From: Hypsibius dujardini
Taxonomy: Eukaryota > Tardigrada > Eutardigrada > Parachela > Hypsibiidae
Direction of reading: 5' to 3'
NCBI GenBank assembly: GCA_001579985.1
Contig: LRSR01011736.1
Coordinates: 1-41,149 of the forward strand
DNA length: 41,149 bases
A program made the translations under genes and the position numbers. This document shows, piece after piece, positions 24,680-35,562 of the stretch. Every line of letters starts with the position of its first letter. Position 1 is the stretch's first letter. The notes beneath the pieces are model-generated. The model was not told the origin of the DNA, ran no database searches, and worked only from the letters and a program-made list of their open reading frames with translations.

Positions 24680-26143
24680 CAATTTCATAATAGTAGAGTG
24701 CGGTCAGGGAGACATGAGTGGGCGGGTGTCCAAAGGAGTAATTGCTAATGTTGATACAGGGCGCGGCGATAGAAAAGGACGAAATCCAGATGGCCGACGA
24801 AACGGATTGACGTGATGGTTGATGACCTCGTCCGTTGACTCATCAAAAAAGTGAGAGCGGCCTGGCACTGAAGAACTGTTACTGTAACCGGTGACGTTGA
24901 AAAACCATGACAGCAGGTTGACTAAAGGAAGTCAAAGGAATAACTTCAGTAAAGCAAATGACTTCATGTTCGGTAGGTTCATCAATACTTTGAGCAGCAG
25001 ATTGGTAACGACTACGAGAGCGGCGAGACGTTAAGAAACGAAGCAGAACCAGTTTGGAGCGACAGCAGCGAGTCCAAGTGCAGCAACAGTAGACATGGCC
25101 GAGCAGTATAATAAAAGAGACCAAGCCAGTCGTAGCGTATTTGACTTACTGAAACAAGGTTAGGGTAGGAGAGGCAGACACGTCAGTCTTTGTAGTTTCA
25201 ATAAACTCATGAACCGTGATCACCTGATTGGCCTCCAGTAAACCGCTGAGCTCTCCCAACATGGAATATAATTTGCGATGATCAGAATCAGCTATTCTAC
25301 CCAAATAATTTTCAGCACGATCCACTTCGGTATCAAATTGAGAAAATAGTTGTACTGTTTCCAGATGATTTGTCAGCGCGATGAGTTGCCAACGAAACTG
25401 CAATACTCGTACCAATTTCCGTCAAAATTGACAATTGAGTCTTTTCAGAAACAAGGTAAATCATTACGTAATGTTTTGCGGTCCAGTTCGATAGTGCGAT
25501 TGCCCCAGTCAGGTTGTTGACCACAGCGTTCAGTTTTTACGCCAAACTTAACATAAATCGGCAGACATTTTTTTATTAGACCAGAGGAGGAGGCGGCACG
25601 TACTGCGTGACACTCCGGTAAGCCAAGTTCATTAGCGGCCAGGATTTGATTGTGGTGAAAAAGAACAAATATTCGTTCGGTTTGGGCCATGTCAGTTACA
25701 CAGTAGAGATAGGCCAAATCGTTGTGAATCAGATCAAAATAGTGAGAATTTTCATTCTTGTAATAGCCAAAATGCGCATTGATGAATCCAGCCCAGACGT
25801 GGTCACGTGGGGAAAATTGCTTGTTGTTCGCTGTGGGGTAGTTTTTTGGGCAAGTACTGGCTTGTACAATCCGGATACTTCCCTCAGTGATTTAGGCGTT
25901 GCGTCGTCCAAATCCCAACGGGCCTTGCTGTAGGTGACGAAAACGTTTGGTTGCCGTCAAGGGCGAAAGCTTAGAACCGCAGAGTAGTCGCTTAAGCCAG
26001 CTTGTAATCTGTTTGTGACGTTTTGTCACTGAGCCACACTTCGGTATTGTTGACTTCAATATCCTTAAACCCTTAAAGCAATGCCCAAAAAATGTCATAA
26101 GCGAAATCAACAACACCACAAACACCGGTACAGGAAAAAGCAA
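24680..26143 (-). pseudogene. Envelope-like glycoprotein remnant (tentative), several breaks
   Basis: Minus-strand coding-like segments follow one another in different frames. At 26143 there is an N-terminus with a hydrophobic leader (LFPVPVFVVLLISLMTFFG). From about 25790 to 25445 a cysteine-containing segment is open, with LPECHAVRAASSSG and a sequon in GNRT. From 25415 to 25146 there is a helical region with DTEVDRAENYLGRI. Near 25110 a hydrophobic segment (LVSFIILLGHVYCCC) precedes a basic Arg/Ser-rich tail. Signal peptide, Cys-rich ectodomain, helical stretch, membrane anchor and basic tail is the order of a type I viral or retroelement envelope protein. That is inference from layout, since I recognise no family motif. 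Frameshifts and stops make it non-functional as it stands. Confidence 0.35.
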
Positions 26144-26639
26144 GCAAATTATTGTTTAATTTGCATGTTTCTTTGTTATGTAAATGGCTATTGTCGGCCA
26201 CAAAGACATTTGGACCACTCCATTCAACGGTAGGGACGCGATTCATTGCAACAAACTTTCAACTGACTAAACATATTTCACTTCCAGTGTCAAGCACGCA
26301 GTCGGCTGGTATACCATTGGCCAAAATTATACAATTTAACGCACCAACAATATCAACAAGTGACACGCAATCAATAAACTGAATGAATTCTAACTATCGA
26401 GAGCTTCAGATAATGACTGCAGCGGCTCACGGTGTATTTCTCACTGATTTAACTACATAACCGGTTAACCCAATTTGAACCGCCTGGGTCAGTTCGGAAC
26501 TTTAACCGAGCCGCGTGGGTCAGGTTTAGAGATTTAACTGGGAAAAGCTAACCGGTTAAGCATCTGAACCGCGTAACAACCGAACCGAACCAAACCGCCT
26601 GCGTAATCGGCATCCCTATGGTACTAGTACTACCTCTTA
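26144..26639. other. Non-coding spacer up to the Tc5-like element
   Basis: Contains imperfect repeats of GAACCGCCTGGGTCA and AACCGGTTAA type near 26450-26620. No gene seen. Confidence 0.4.
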
Positions 26640-26840
26640 CAAGGAAATTACACCACTCTGGACGGCGAATTTCTTTATATCTGTTTGCTGTTACCGATGC
26701 ATTATGGCCTGGTCTCTTCGATTCCGACGAGAAAATCGGCAGAAAACCAGAACTGCTATTTTAAAATAAATAAAAGCTGACTAGTGGTGGTATATAGAGG
26801 GCGCTGTCTATGTTACCGAACCATGTACTAATTGATTATT
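26640..26840 (+). repeat. Left terminal inverted repeat of the Tc5-like element
   Basis: Matches the reverse complement of 38676-38876 with only a handful of differences. Confidence 0.95.
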
Positions 26841-27411
26841 AAGTTACGTGAAGAGAAAAATGAATTTAGTCATACTCATATTTAACGGAGTTGATTGATC
26901 GTTCTATGCTCTCTCATCAGAGACAGTCGTTCAAATCATTGATTGATCTCTTCAAAATTGTAAAGTTGTCAAGACACATCGTATGCGTTCTGCCGTATTT
27001 TACCATAATTAAAGCTAACATTTCAGCAATCCATTTGCGAATCTCATTTTTTTCACGATCTAAAGCCTTAACGTTTAAAATGAACACTGTCGAAACTGAA
27101 ATTGTGTATGAAAACGGTTTGCCACAAGATGTGTCTGTGACAGACGAAGACTTGCGTGAATTAGACGATAAAATGCTCGACACAAACGATCTGGGCAGCC
27201 TGGCTCCGTAATTGTCATCGCATGAAGTTTTTGAGGTTTCTCCCGACGCTGGAAATCTGGAGCGAGGATCTGGTTGGAATAATGCGCCCTCCTTAGACTA
27301 CAAAAGGAAGGCCGTGGAGTATTGGAAATCCGGAAAAAAGAAACATCTTTCCGTCTCGTCTGTTCGCGTTAAATTCAAGTTGGTGAAGGGTGAAAAAATG
27401 TTGCGTACGTG

Positions 27412-27530
27412 AGTAGTGGGAAACTGGGGGTTCTGCCACATTTTACAAGTTTTGTAAAAACCCCTACAAACCCTGTAAGAACCCCTAAAATCTAGGTAAA
27501 ACCAATACAAATTCAACCACCATTGTTTTT
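27412..27530 (+). repeat. Left terminal inverted repeat of the Polinton
   Basis: Pairs with 36965-37083 in reverse complement. The first 50 bp are essentially identical; beyond that it diverges with short indels through CCCCTACAAACC-type motifs. Confidence 0.93.
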
Positions 27531-28019
27531 TCCATACTCTCCACTACTAGTACGACACAGTCGTACAAGTGCGACACTATGTGTTGCATACAATTCAAGG
27601 TGTTGCATTTAAGTTACTTAGTCGGGGCAATTTTCTCTCTCAAAAATATCTGCGCTTAATGCTACGAGAAACGTTTTATCTTTTTGCATCACTTGAAGTG
27701 AGCCGTTGTTTCAAGTGTGACAGCGCTGGTTTTAGTTCAGACAAACCACAAGGGGCATGTGCCATGTGTGCATTTTTTCCATACTCCAATGTTGCGTTTG
27801 TTACTGAAGTCGAGGCAACTATCTCTCCCTTGAAGTGAGCAGTTGTTTTATGTGTGACAGTGCTGCTCTAAGTTCGGACCAATTACGATTGTCATGAGCC
27901 ATATGTACTTGCTGTATGAGAGCGCGCCACATAAATTTCAAAAACAAAATAATTTTTCTTTTTCTTATTGAATTGACTTTCTGCCACATATATGCATTTT
28001 ATTATTTTCTGCCACAAAA
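27531..28019. other. Polinton left subterminal region, no confident gene
   Basis: Contains two copies about 137 bp apart (near 27691 and 27828) of CTTGAAGTGAGCNGTTGTTT followed by GTGTGACAG. The ORF at 27569-27838 overlaps these repeats; its two CxxC pairs may be chance. Confidence 0.45.
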
Positions 28020-31000
28020 ATGAATAACCTACCAAACGAGCTTAATTTAGGTGTTTTATTTCCTAATCAAGAAATCCCAACTGAAGAAGTCATAGGAGAT
28101 TTTAGTAATGATATTACACCATACAACGTTAATGTAAATTTAGTAGAAAATAGTTTAAATAGGGGAAGAACAAGGTACAGAATAAATATTCAATATATTT
28201 TTCAAACAGATAAAATAGATTATACTAAGAATTTGATTTCAGAATTTTTCAATAAAACCAACCACAGCATAAGGAAGTTAATGAGGAAAGAATTGGCAAG
28301 CAAAAGATCATACCATGTAAGTTTTATCTTAAATACTACTTTGACACAAAATAATTTTATTAAAAGTTTTGCTGACAGGAATAAAATTAGTGAGATAACT
28401 ATTCCTACTTGTACAAGGAGAAGACCAATTTTGAATAGACATGAGATTACATCAGAATTTATTCACTCTCGTATGGAAGAAATAACTATGATTATAGAAA
28501 ATTTTGTTCAGAATGGTTCAGGATGGGTAGTAGAAAATGTTAATCATCTAGATATCATTTTTCGCGAATGTAAACCAATGAGGGGTGGGACTTATATGGA
28601 ATTACCCAAATTTATACAGGATAAAAAAGCTTGCGTCAATGTTCAAAATAGTGATAATTACTGTTTCATTTGGGCTATATCAGCATCAGCATTTCCAGAA
28701 GAAAGAAACCCACAACGAATTTCAAAGCAATATAAAAAACATTCTGAGAAATTTGATACTAGTGGAATTAAATTTCCAATGACTTTAAAAGATATCAGAA
28801 AATTTGAAAATTTAAACAAAATTAATGTTAGGGTATTATTTTATAATGAATCAACCACTAAACCTGATCAAGGTACATTTGCGCCTATTTATTGTAACAG
28901 AAATGAAAATGAACAATATGACACAGAAATACCTCTATTAATGTTAAAAATAGAGAAACAGAAAATTATCACTTTGTATGGATAAAAAACGTGAGTAGAT
29001 TATTATCAAGTCAAATAAGTAAACACAAAGAAGCAAAACATTTCTGTTTATTTTGCTTTAACCCCGTCACTACAGAGGATGTATTGATTAATTATAAAAC
29101 ACTGTGTAAAGAACATCCTGTTGCAATAACTAGCTATCCAAAACCTGAAAAAAATATTATGAAATTTAAAAATCATCTTCATCAATACAAATCTCCATTT
29201 GTCATTTATTCAGATTTCGAATGTCTACTAATAAAACTGCAAGATTCCAAATTTTCACGAAAACATGAAGCTTGCAGTTTTGCGATGCAAATGGTTTCTA
29301 TCTATGGTGAGCATAAACCTTTTCTATATAGAGGGAAAAGGGATGAAAAAGAGGTTATAGATGCCTTCTACGAACAATTAGAAATATATGCTAACGAATG
29401 TCATGAAATTTTAGAAAAAAATGAACCAATAAAAATGAATAAAGATGACATTAAATCTTACAATGACGCTCAAGTGTGTTATATTTGCCAAGAGGAATTT
29501 AATGGAGAAACTGAATACGAACAACAACCACAATCTTCTGAATCTGACTATGAACCAGATGAAGAAGACATAGACGATGTTGATCATGGAGAGAATGGGG
29601 GTGAACTGGATTTCTATCCTGAAGACTTTGACGACGAGTTTTATCCTGATGTAGACGACAGCCCCATAAGTGAAAACCAACAAACATATTTGGAAAAAGG
29701 AAAGAAAAGGATTGAGAGTGAACGAAAAAGGTTACCTAAAGTTAGAGACCATGATCATTTCACTGGGAAATTCCGAGGAGCTGCACATGCTGGATGTAAT
29801 TTGAAATTGAGAAAAAATTTATATAGAATAAAAGTTCTGCTTCATAATTTAAAGAATTACGATTCTCACCTATTTGTTAAACAAATTGACAAATTACAGA
29901 ATGTCACAGTCATTGCTAAAACAATGGGAAAATATGTAAAAATAACGGGAAAAATCAAATTTCCAAGGAGAAACAAAACGAAACACTTTATTCCAAGTAT
30001 GACATTTGAATTTCTTGACAGTATGCAGTTTTTGAATTCCTCTCTGGAAAAGTTAGTGAGTAATTTACTACCCGAAGATTTTAAATTTACTGATAAACAC
30101 TTCGGAGTATTATCCAAATTAATTAAGAAAAAAGGTGTTTATCCTTACGATTTTATGGATAGCTTCGAAAAATTTCAAATTAAAGGCAAACTATCTAAAA
30201 ATGACTTTTTCAATCACCTGAAAAACAAAGCATATTCTGACGAGGACTATAAAATATATGTAGATAACTTTGATAAATTAAAGTGCAAAGATATGGGTGA
30301 TTGGCATGATCACTACTTATACTCAGATGTAAGTTTTCTAGCAGACGTATTTGTAAAATTCAGAGAAATTTGTTTGAAATTCTATGGAGTAGATCCTGTA
30401 TATTATTCTACAACACCTTCCCTAGCGTTTGATGCTGTGCTTAAAATGACTAGAGTAGAGTTAGAACTAATAACTGATCCAGATATGTACCTATTGTTTG
30501 AAAATCTATACGAGGTGGAAATGTTAATGTGCGCACTAGATATGTAAAGGCTAACAATAAATATTTGGCCGATTATGATGAAAGTAACCGTTCAAATTTT
30601 ATCAGATATTTTAATGCATGTGCATTATACAGTCACATTATGAAAATGCTTCTACCGACTAGAGGATTCAAGCGGGATAACAACTTGGATAAATTTACGA
30701 CAGAATACATAATGAAGTTAAGAAATAACCTCACACGCTCTCATTTATTTGTGGTGGACTTGGATGTTCCAGATGAAATTCACAATATGTGCAATGATGT
30801 ACCTCTAGCGCCAGAACAAAAACTCATCACTGATGATATGTTAAGCCCAAAAGCAAAATAACTGAAACCTATACATCAAAAACCTTCTATTAAATTAATT
30901 TCTGATCTTTCAAACAAAAGAGAATATGTCTTCATCAAGAAAACCTCCAATATTATTTAAGCAAAGGAATGATACTTAAAAAAGTGCATAAAGTTATTAA

Positions 31001-31925
31001 ATATAGACAAGAAGCCTTTATGGCACCATATATCAATTTCAGTATAAATCAAAGAAATAAGTCAACAGCTACACCGTTTGAAAAAGATTTCTTCAAATTG
31101 ATGAATAACTCTGTGTTTGGAAAAACAATGGAAAATGTAAGACTGTATCAAACAGTCAGAGTGTGTACTAGCCATAAACAATACACAGAAAAAATAACTC
31201 CAAATATTTGGTTTGAAGATGACATCCAAATTCACGAAAATCTGCTATTCTGTAAATTTAGAAAACATAGAGTCGAACTCTGTAAACCTATTTATATCGG
31301 TAGTAAGATTTTAGATTTAAGTAAAGTTCACATGTATAAATTTCATTATGATGTCATGTTGAAAAAATATGGTTATGAAAAGGCAATCTTTTTTAATGGA
31401 GATACAGATTCCTTAATGTATTTAATTCAGACGGAAGATTTTTATGAAGACTTGCATAATGACAAAGAATTTGCTTCTCATTTTGATATGTCTGTATATC
31501 CAAAGAACCATAAATTGTATAACATAAAAAACAAAGGCCTAACCGGATATTTTAAAGATGAAGCACAAGGTGGAGAATCTTTAAAGGAAATATCTGAAGT
31601 AATTTCAATCCGCTCAAAAATGTATCACGCCAACTTACATGATACTGAAGATCCAAACTATAATAAGAGCAAACAGGCAACAAAAGGGTGTCCAAAAGGT
31701 AGTTTACTGGAAAAAGACTTTAAAGACTGTTTATTCGATAATAAGACAAAAGAAATAGAGTTCAATACTTTCAAAAACGAAAATCATCAATTATTTACTA
31801 ATCATGTAGATAAATTAGCTTTGGTGAATTATGATGACAAATCATGGCTCAGAGAAGATGGAATAAAAACCTATGCTTATGGTCATTATAAGACAAGGTT
31901 AATATTAAAAAAATGTTATAATTGA
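28020..31925 (+). pseudogene. PolB: Polinton DNA polymerase B (pPolB), broken in several places
   Basis: One polymerase is spread over four frame segments: 28020-28985, up to 30547, 30529-30861, and to 31925. Breaks are a frameshift near 28945-28965, one near 30500-30512, a stop at 30859-30861 and a frameshift near 30925-30935. Order of parts: N-terminal domain with KACVNVQNSDNYCFIWA; Cys/His finger (CLFCFNP); exonuclease motif I YSDFECLL; HNH-like insert (CYICQ, then DHDHFTGKFRGAAHAGC); exo II LKNYDSHLF; exo III YLYSDVSFLAD; polymerase motif A; motif B KLMNNSVFGKT; motif C GDTDS. In motif A the catalytic Asp is replaced by Asn (FNACALYS). It would have replicated the element by protein priming. 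It cannot be functional here. Confidence 0.95.
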
Positions 31926-31947
31926 GCTTGGGATTGATTAATAAAAC

Positions 31948-32193
31948 TTAAATTTTATCATTACTGTTACCTCTGAACAAACTTTCTCTATGGAACATGT
32001 CTTTACTTCTATCAATTTTTTTGTATACAATATAACTCATTAATATATTAAAACTTGTAAAAAGTATTTCTGCTATCCCCAGACTTGCATTACTCCATTG
32101 ATTAATTGCTTGCTGGTTGCATATTTCTTTACACATCTCATATGTTACGTTCATTTTTATATTATTTCTTCTAAAGTCAAAATGAATCTTCAA
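31948..32193 (-). CDS. Small putative membrane protein of the Polinton
   Basis: An 81-aa minus-strand ORF fills the gap between the polymerase end and the integrase start and overlaps the integrase by only 12 bp. Its middle, ASLGIAEILFTSFNILMSYI, is a plausible transmembrane helix followed by basic residues. A second Met (MNVTYEMC) could be the start. I do not know the family. Low-complexity A+T-rich DNA makes a chance ORF possible. Confidence 0.35.
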   Translation of the reverse strand: MKIHFDFRRNNIKMNVTYEMCKEICNQQAINQWSNASLGIAEILFTSFNILMSYIVYKKIDRSKDMFHRESLFRGNSNDKI

Positions 32194-33106
32194 AACCTAT
32201 ACTACGATCCAAAAATAGGTTATCAGTATTCATCAAAATTAAATTCCAAACTTGATGAAAAACTTTCTACTATATCTATAAATAAATTTCTTAAAAAATC
32301 AATTTACGAATCAAATAAATAAAGAGTCCAGAAAACCAAAAACCTACAATACTGTAAATGCCTATGCACCAAGAGAGAACTATCAAATTGACATAAGAAT
32401 TTACGACAGATTTATCATGAACAAATACAAATATATACTAGTATGTATCGATGTTTACTCTAGATATTTGCAACTAATCCCTATGACAAACAAACGATTT
32501 CTTACAATCATGACAAATCAGAGAAAAATGTTTTCACACATGGGTATTCCACAAAATTTTAACTGTGACAATGAATTTAATACTCTTCAGTTTAGAGATT
32601 ATTGTAAGGCAAACAATATAGAACTATATTTTTCCGACCCGAACGAGATAAATGAAATTCCTATAGTTGAGCGAGTAAATAGGACGATTGCGCAAATGCT
32701 GCAAAAATGGAGAACTGCAACTGGACTTCGGGCATGGTACAAAATACTGCCAGATATTCAGGATAATTACAATAATACCGTACACAGCACAATAAAAAAT
32801 AAACCGATAGATGTGTTCAGTAAATCAGCCGATAATCTTCAAGAAAGAATAATTTTGATACCAAAACTTAGTATTGGAGATAAAGTTAGAATATCGCTAG
32901 ATAAAAAAACCTTTGATAAGGGTGACAGGCTGCGATATTCTAGTGAAGTGTATGAAGTCATTGCGAGAATAGGTCATAAGTTTAAATTAAAAAATGTTGA
33001 AACTGATGTTAAAGTTCAAAAATTATATAAAGAGTATGAGCTTCAAAAAATTATTCTAGTAGAAAGTTATCCCAATTACGTGGGAAAGAAAGGAGGATTC
33101 AAATAA
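32182..33106 (+). pseudogene. INT: Polinton integrase (retroviral/Ginger type), frameshifted
   Basis: It starts MNLQNLYYDPKIGYQ and runs in one frame to a stop at 32320-32322. The rest is in another frame, so there is a frameshift near 32295-32320. The catalytic core has the DDE triad: Asp in QIDIRIYD, Asp in NCDNEF and Glu in IVERVNRTIAQML. IDVYSRYLQLIPM matches the RNase H-like core. The C-terminal part (IGDKVRISLDKKTFDKGD, then SSEVYEVIARIG) is the SH3/chromo-like tail typical of Polinton integrases. It would have inserted the element and made the 6-bp duplication seen at its ends. It lies downstream of the polymerase on the same strand. Confidence 0.94.
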
Positions 33107-33107
33107 T

Positions 33108-34109
33108 TTATTTCAAACTCCAAAACATCCAATATTGTTTAGGAATTAGTTTTTTAATATTTTCATCATGTAATTTGCTTCTTCTACTGAGCATCATTTT
33201 GTCTAAAATATCTGCATCAATACTAGTGAACTTATCTAAAATTGCTCGTCTTAAATTATTTTTTGGATGAAGACCAAATTTATTTTTGAAATCGAAGAAA
33301 TTGATTGAATCAAAATTCCTTTCATTTTTTCTGATAGATTCTAAATCTGTTGTTGCATCTTTTTCATCTTCATGACTAAGGTAGAAAATTTTACCGCTTT
33401 TATCTGAGCAATAACTTTTAAAAGTGTTGAGTAATATCCAGGGATATTTAATTTTAGTCTCTTTCATGTATTTTTCATATAATTCTTTTCAGTTCAATAT
33501 ACCACATTTTTTCTCATTATTTTGTAAAATATCTCCGTGTACATTTTTTGTAAAGAAATAGTATTGTGAATTGACTTTGACTGTTACATGCAACTCATTA
33601 AAATTCTGTGAGCAGAAAACTAAACTGATTCCATAATGTCTACTTTTAGTAAAAATTTGTTTAATGAATTTATTACTAGTTGCCTCTGCATGGAAGTCAT
33701 CAACAATAGCAAGCGTCTGAATTTCTGTGTTTAAAAGGATGTTGTTTCTATTATCCTCATTTATTTCTTTAAGTTTATCCATAAACTCTTCGAGAGTTTT
33801 AGGAAGACTAGAAAGAATAATTATTGGTAAATCACTAATGTCGATTTCTTCTTCTAGTTTATTAAAAAATGTTTCATATTCCGATTGAGCATCTGGGCTT
33901 ATTATAATAATTTGATCCCAAATTCTGTATTCCAATCCATATTTTATTAAATTCATCACTATTTCTGTTTTATCTGATCCTGTCTTACCACAGACAATCG
34001 TGCTTGAGGGATGAGTGATAAAATTCCTTACATTTTTTATATTTCTAAATAATGATGTTTCCTTGTATCCAGCCATACTTGGATATGTAAAGCACTTTGA
34101 GGAAGCCAT
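33108..34109 (-). pseudogene. Polinton genome-packaging ATPase (FtsK/HerA type) with in-frame stop
   Basis: One minus-strand frame runs from 34109 to 33108 with a single TGA at 33489-33491, so it reads as about 206 + 126 codons. Start MASSKC was preferred over the Met at 34136 because the upstream codons lie in a GAATTC repeat. The P-loop is GKTGSDKT (residues 41-48), in which the third glycine of GxxGxGKT is Asp. Walker B is TLAIVDDFHAE, and SLVFCSQNF follows as a sensor-like segment. The family powers DNA packaging into capsids of Polintons and related viruses. The TGA and the P-loop change argue this copy is inactive. The segment after the TGA (KYPWILLNTFKSYC onward) could alternatively be a separate small gene. 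Confidence 0.88.
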
Positions 34110-34155
34110 GTCACAAGAATTCCCAAGAATTCTCAAGAATTCCTAAGAATTCTTA
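34110..34155. repeat. Four GAATTC palindromes at exact 10-bp spacing
   Basis: AAGAATTC occurs with GAATTC starting at 34117, 34127, 34137 and 34147. It sits between the divergent ATPase (-) and LRRNT-like (+) genes, so it may be a promoter element. Confidence 0.85.
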
Positions 34156-34215
34156 CGCCTGTATATAAATATAATGAAAAAAATTATTTCAAATTTTTTT
34201 TATATATAGATAAAA

Positions 34216-34630
34216 ATGTTTTTCCCAAGCTCAATGTTAATTTTGTTTCTGGTGATAGTTACAGTTCACAGTGAATTTATTGATTTAATGTATACTGAAG
34301 GCTGTCCTCTTTCACAATGCAAATGTTCAAGACATTATCTTTATATAGATTGTAGAGGATTAAATGGAACTAAACTTACAATCCCAAAGGTGGAGTTTTA
34401 TAGAGGCATACTATACTGGAATTAATTATAACATAATAGATTTCAGATTTGCAGAACAAGAATGTTTACCACCATTTTCTGAATTAAGAAATATATTTCC
34501 AGATCTGGTTACAGTATTGATTGATTTTAATCCTAATCTCTGCTGCAAAGAATTGATTAATTACGCTAAACTTGGAGTTACTTCTCCTGTGTCTTCATGT
34601 AATGTTCAAAAAAATAATTTAGTAACTTGA
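34216..34630 (+). pseudogene. Secreted small LRRNT-like protein of the Polinton, frameshifted
   Basis: It starts with a clear signal peptide (SSMLILFLVIVTVHS). Then comes CPLSQCKCSRHYLYIDCRG, which has the CPxxCxC...C spacing of a leucine-rich-repeat N-terminal cap. The first frame stops at 34425. From about 34395 the sequence continues in another frame (from EQECLPPFSELRNIFPDL to NPNLCCKEL, ending at 34630), so a frameshift lies near 34395-34410. Cysteine-rich, secreted and not part of the usual Polinton core. It may be captured from a host or be an accessory surface protein; function unknown. It is divergent from the ATPase, with the GAATTC repeat between. Confidence 0.6.
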
Positions 34631-34638
34631 CATTAATA

Positions 34639-35562
34639 TTAAAAGTCAAATAGTTCTTCTATTAATAAATTACAACTAAATATACTTCGATTACTTTCAT
34701 TACATGTTACTGTTATAACTTCATTGATTTTGAAATTATGAAGTAAATCATGAGTTAAATTTTTTTCGTGTGATACTTGTTTTGTCCATAGAATTGAAGA
34801 GCCAATTCCATTAGGAAACGGAAATTGACTTAATAAATTTATTTCAGTCACATTTTCTAACAATAAGAATAAAGTTATCTTCACAATTCTATTTTTTGTT
34901 GATTTTATTCCAGACATTGTTGTTGATGCCAGGTCTTTCTTATGTAAAAGAAACTGGTCTTTGATAAAAGCTTGTCCACAATTTTTTCCTTCACTGTAAA
35001 CTAATGTACCCCTTTGATTATCTATGTTCAGTAAAAATCTGTTAGTTAGCGGTTGTGTAGCCAAACATAACTTATTATTTTTTATTTGTAACGGTAGTTC
35101 ACAATTTATTTTCAACCCACTATTGCCTTGTTGCAATGCTGAGTTAAGTTCAACAGAAATACATAAGCCGTTAACGTTTGTATTAAGTGCAGACGTTTCA
35201 TCAATCTTTAGTGCTAATTTTCCATTTTGTAAATACAATGGATTATTAGGGAGTGATAAACCTATCCTGTTTTGGGATACCCCAATTCCACCTCCAGGAA
35301 TGATGCTTTCATTTGAATTAAATGACAAAATATTGTTTTCACTAATTTCCATTATTTTATTGTCGGACTGAATTCTCTGATCTTTTATCGACAAAGTTAG
35401 TAATTCATCAGACTGTTCCATTTTGATAGGTTCCAAACACTGTATGTTTTTTAAAACATTATTTTTTGATATTTTAATTCCTAGGTTGTCATTTTTATTT
35501 TCTGAAACATAGTCTTCAGTTGATGTTTCTAACTCACTAGATAAATACTGCGAGCAAGACAT
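34639..35562 (-). CDS. Fibre-like protein with triple-beta-spiral-type shaft repeats
   Basis: An intact 307-aa minus-strand ORF. Residues about 88-172 consist of imperfect 15-17-residue repeats with alternating hydrophobics and Gly/Pro/Asn turns: GIGVSQNRIGLSLPNN, LYLQNGKLALKID, VNGLCISVELNSAL, NSGLKINCELPLQIKNNKL. This pattern is that of the adenovirus fibre shaft (triple beta-spiral). Residues 173-307 could be a globular receptor-binding head; residues 1-85 are polar and could attach to a capsid vertex. The start overlaps the stop of the upstream gene by one base (TAATG), so the two are probably co-expressed. Homology with adenovirus fibre is a structural inference from the repeat pattern. 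This is the longest unbroken gene of the element. Confidence 0.62.
   Translation of the reverse strand: MSCSQYLSSELETSTEDYVSENKNDNLGIKISKNNVLKNIQCLEPIKMEQSDELLTLSIKDQRIQSDNKIMEISENNILSFNSNESIIPGGGIGVSQNRIGLSLPNNPLYLQNGKLALKIDETSALNTNVNGLCISVELNSALQQGNSGLKINCELPLQIKNNKLCLATQPLTNRFLLNIDNQRGTLVYSEGKNCGQAFIKDQFLLHKKDLASTTMSGIKSTKNRIVKITLFLLLENVTEINLLSQFPFPNGIGSSILWTKQVSHEKNLTHDLLHNFKINEVITVTCNESNRSIFSCNLLIEELFDF

Noticed and set aside
27569-27838. 89-aa ORF with two CxxC pairs, possible zinc ribbon
   Set aside because: It overlaps a 137-bp-spaced non-coding repeat in the Polinton subterminal region, and the motif is only two cysteine pairs.
28930-28990. Programmed -1 frameshift in the polymerase gene
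   Set aside because: No in-frame slippery heptamer in the overlap, and the gene has other frameshifts and a stop, so mutation is the simpler explanation.
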